64,000 bases of DNA, from NCBI GenBank assembly GCA_019637195.1, contig JAHBWA010000001.1:1-64000 (forward strand). The letters run 5' to 3'. Each line of letters opens with the position of its first letter. Positions within the stretch are counted from its first letter, which is position 1. The notes under the pieces were generated by a model, which saw only the letters and a list, made by a program, of their open reading frames with translations, searched no databases and had not been told where the DNA came from. Made by a program: the position numbers and the translations under genes. This stretch comes from Labilithrix sp. GTDB lineage: Bacteria > Myxococcota_A > Polyangia > Polyangiales > Polyangiaceae. Positions 61,862-64,000 of this stretch are shown here, piece after piece.

Positions 61862-62855
61862 TCATCGGCTCCTTGCATCATCAGGAGGCAGCGCGAGCTT
61901 CGCAAGCCTCGCGCAGCCGATCGTCCGTGCGGACCTCCGGCCGGCGCGCCCGGCCATCCGACGCAAACATGGACCGACCTGAGACCTGGCGCCGCTCGTG
62001 ACGAGTCGAACCGCCGGATCCGATATCAACTTCCGGCGAGCGCCCGAGCGCCGGAGGCGCGCTTCGAGGGAGCGATCGGCCGGTAGCGGAGCGGACAACT
62101 GCGCTCGCGCGACGAGTGGCCGGTAGCGGATCGCGTACGAGACGACGAGGTCGGTGGCGACCTCCGGATCCTGCGGCATTCGGAAGATCGCGTATGAGGT
62201 GCAGGTGGAGCTCGCGCACGCCGTCGCGAGCGCCTCGGCCCCGCGCTCGGCGCTTGGCGCTTGGCGCTTGCGCGAAGATCTGCTCGCGCGTTGGAGGGGG
62301 CGAGCGATCGCTCGACGTCGGAAGAGCGTCGAGCAACAGCACCGGGAAGAGGGCGTCGCCGACGACGACGTCGCTGCCGCTCTTCGGGGTCGGCAGTGCG
62401 CCCATGCGCCACTTCGTTTCGGAGCGCGTCAGCGGGTACTCCTCGCGGGTGAAGGCGGAGATCGCTCGTCCGTCGCTCTCGTGCCTCCATACGACGTCCG
62501 ACGAGCCCTCGAGCGCGACGTCCGCCGTGGCCTGCGTGAGCGGATCGTTCGCGTGCGCCGTCGCGACCACGCGAACGACGAAGGCCAGACGCCGGATCTG
62601 CCTCGCCGTGTGCGCGCTCACGCGTGCGACGAGCTCCTGGTCCGGCAGCGGCTCGACCATGATTTCGGGATCCACCTTCGTCATGACGGCGCGTACGGTC
62701 TCCAACGTCGTCGCGTCGTCGGCGTGTCGTGAGAGCCCGAGCGCCCAGTAGAGCTCGCCCCGCGCGACAGCTTCGGCCGGCGTTCGCGCGGGCTCCCGTC
62801 CGCCCTCGCATCCGACGGCGGCCATCACGAGCACGGCGGCGATGTGAGCTCTCAC
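61862..62855 (-). pseudogene. lipoprotein gene frameshifted at a 7-bp tandem repeat
   Basis: GTG at 62855 starts RAHIAAVLVMAAVGCEGG, a lipoprotein signal. The N-terminal frame (ELYWALGLSRHADDATTLET, EEYPLTRSETKWRMGALPTP) looks coding until about 62265. The coding look then moves to another frame (ATACASSTCTSYAIFRMPQD, then PEVATDLVVSYAIRYRPL), which runs to a stop at 61862. The switch falls on three copies of a 7-base unit at 62249-62269; removing one copy fuses the two frames (APSAERGAEALATACAS). It is either phase-variable, a pseudogene, or a sequencing error. No family recognised. Confidence 0.6.
62249..62269. repeat. three copies of a 7-bp tandem repeat in a lipoprotein gene
   Basis: GGCGCTT repeated three times on the plus strand (AAGCGCC on the coding strand). 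A copy number of 2 or 5 would keep the surrounding gene in one frame; 3 shifts it. Confidence 0.85.
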
Positions 62856-63001
62856 TCTTCGAGAGGCTACGCCGTCGGGGCGGCCATTCTTCCTCGATTC
62901 GGACACGACCGCTGCCCCCTTCGGCCGGCGGCTGCGCCCCGGCGTCATCGTTCGGCCTGCGGCGACGGGTGACGCGCGATGCGCCGATCGCTCTCGGCCC
63001 G

Positions 63002-64000
<999 letters not shown>

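Overview
The window is high-GC, gene-dense bacterial DNA. It carries most of a flagellar gene cluster and an unusually large number of secreted lipoproteins with Asp/Ala/Pro-rich linkers. That combination, with the ECF41-type sigma factor, the small lysine-rich MGDKSPK-type protein and the Cys-rich, RCC1-type and IgGFc-binding-type lipoproteins, points to a motile member of the Myxococcota (Polyangia-like). No rRNA, tRNA or housekeeping marker is present, so this placement is inference from gene content.

Layout. (1) 1-3608: edge of an unknown gene, then a minus-strand operon sir2 - herA - KTSC gene that resembles a SIR2-HerA anti-phage system and is visibly less GC-rich than its surroundings. 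(2) 3637-5953: insertion-sequence debris (IS4-like 5' piece, IS66-like 3' piece, a complete but broken IS3 element with inverted repeats). (3) 5954-8088: an RTX-repeat lipoprotein and, downstream of motB, an outer-membrane-like protein and a small lipoprotein. (4) 8569-27463: flagellar block 1. flbD-motA-motB run leftward. flgB-flgC-fliE-fliF-fliG-fliH-fliI-fliJ-fliK-like-flgD-flgE-fliL-fliM run rightward, followed by fliN-fliO-fliP-fliQ-fliR-flhB. Most joins are ATGA/GTGA overlaps. An opposite-strand luciferase-like monooxygenase separates fliM from fliN. (5) 27566-36136: accessory genes (FAD oxidoreductase plus ECF41 sigma factor, lipoproteins, SUMF1-type protein, MFS/SDR pair, VanY-type peptidase). 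(6) 36384-47945: flagellar block 2, flhA-flhF-fliA-flgF-flgJ-like, a histidine kinase/HDOD response regulator pair, fliC, fliD, fliS and a sigma-54 enhancer-binding protein without a receiver domain. (7) 48033-53649: DUF1993 gene, lipoproteins, a truncated FG-GAP gene, a broken DinB/maleylpyruvate-isomerase-like gene and IS66 debris. (8) 53650-60601: a tightly coupled operon of five lipoprotein/surface-type genes, one with a collagen-like insert inside an RCC1-type protein. (9) 60851-64000: a SIMPL-domain gene, a lipoprotein gene frameshifted at a 7-bp tandem repeat, and the 3' part of a class III alcohol dehydrogenase.

How the parts work together. The two flagellar blocks encode the export gate (FlhA, FlhB, FliO, P, Q, R), ATPase complex (FliH, I, J), MS and C rings (FliF, G, M, N), rod and hook parts (FlgB, C, F, FliE, FlgD, FlgE), hook-length control, filament and cap (FliC, D, S), stators (MotA/B) and regulators (FlbD, FliA, sigma-54 EBP, FlhF). 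Sigma-54-like sequences precede flbD, fliN and flhA. Good sigma-28-like sequences precede fliC and the EBP gene. flhG, flgG, flgH, flgI, flgA, flgK, flgL and chemotaxis genes are not in the window.
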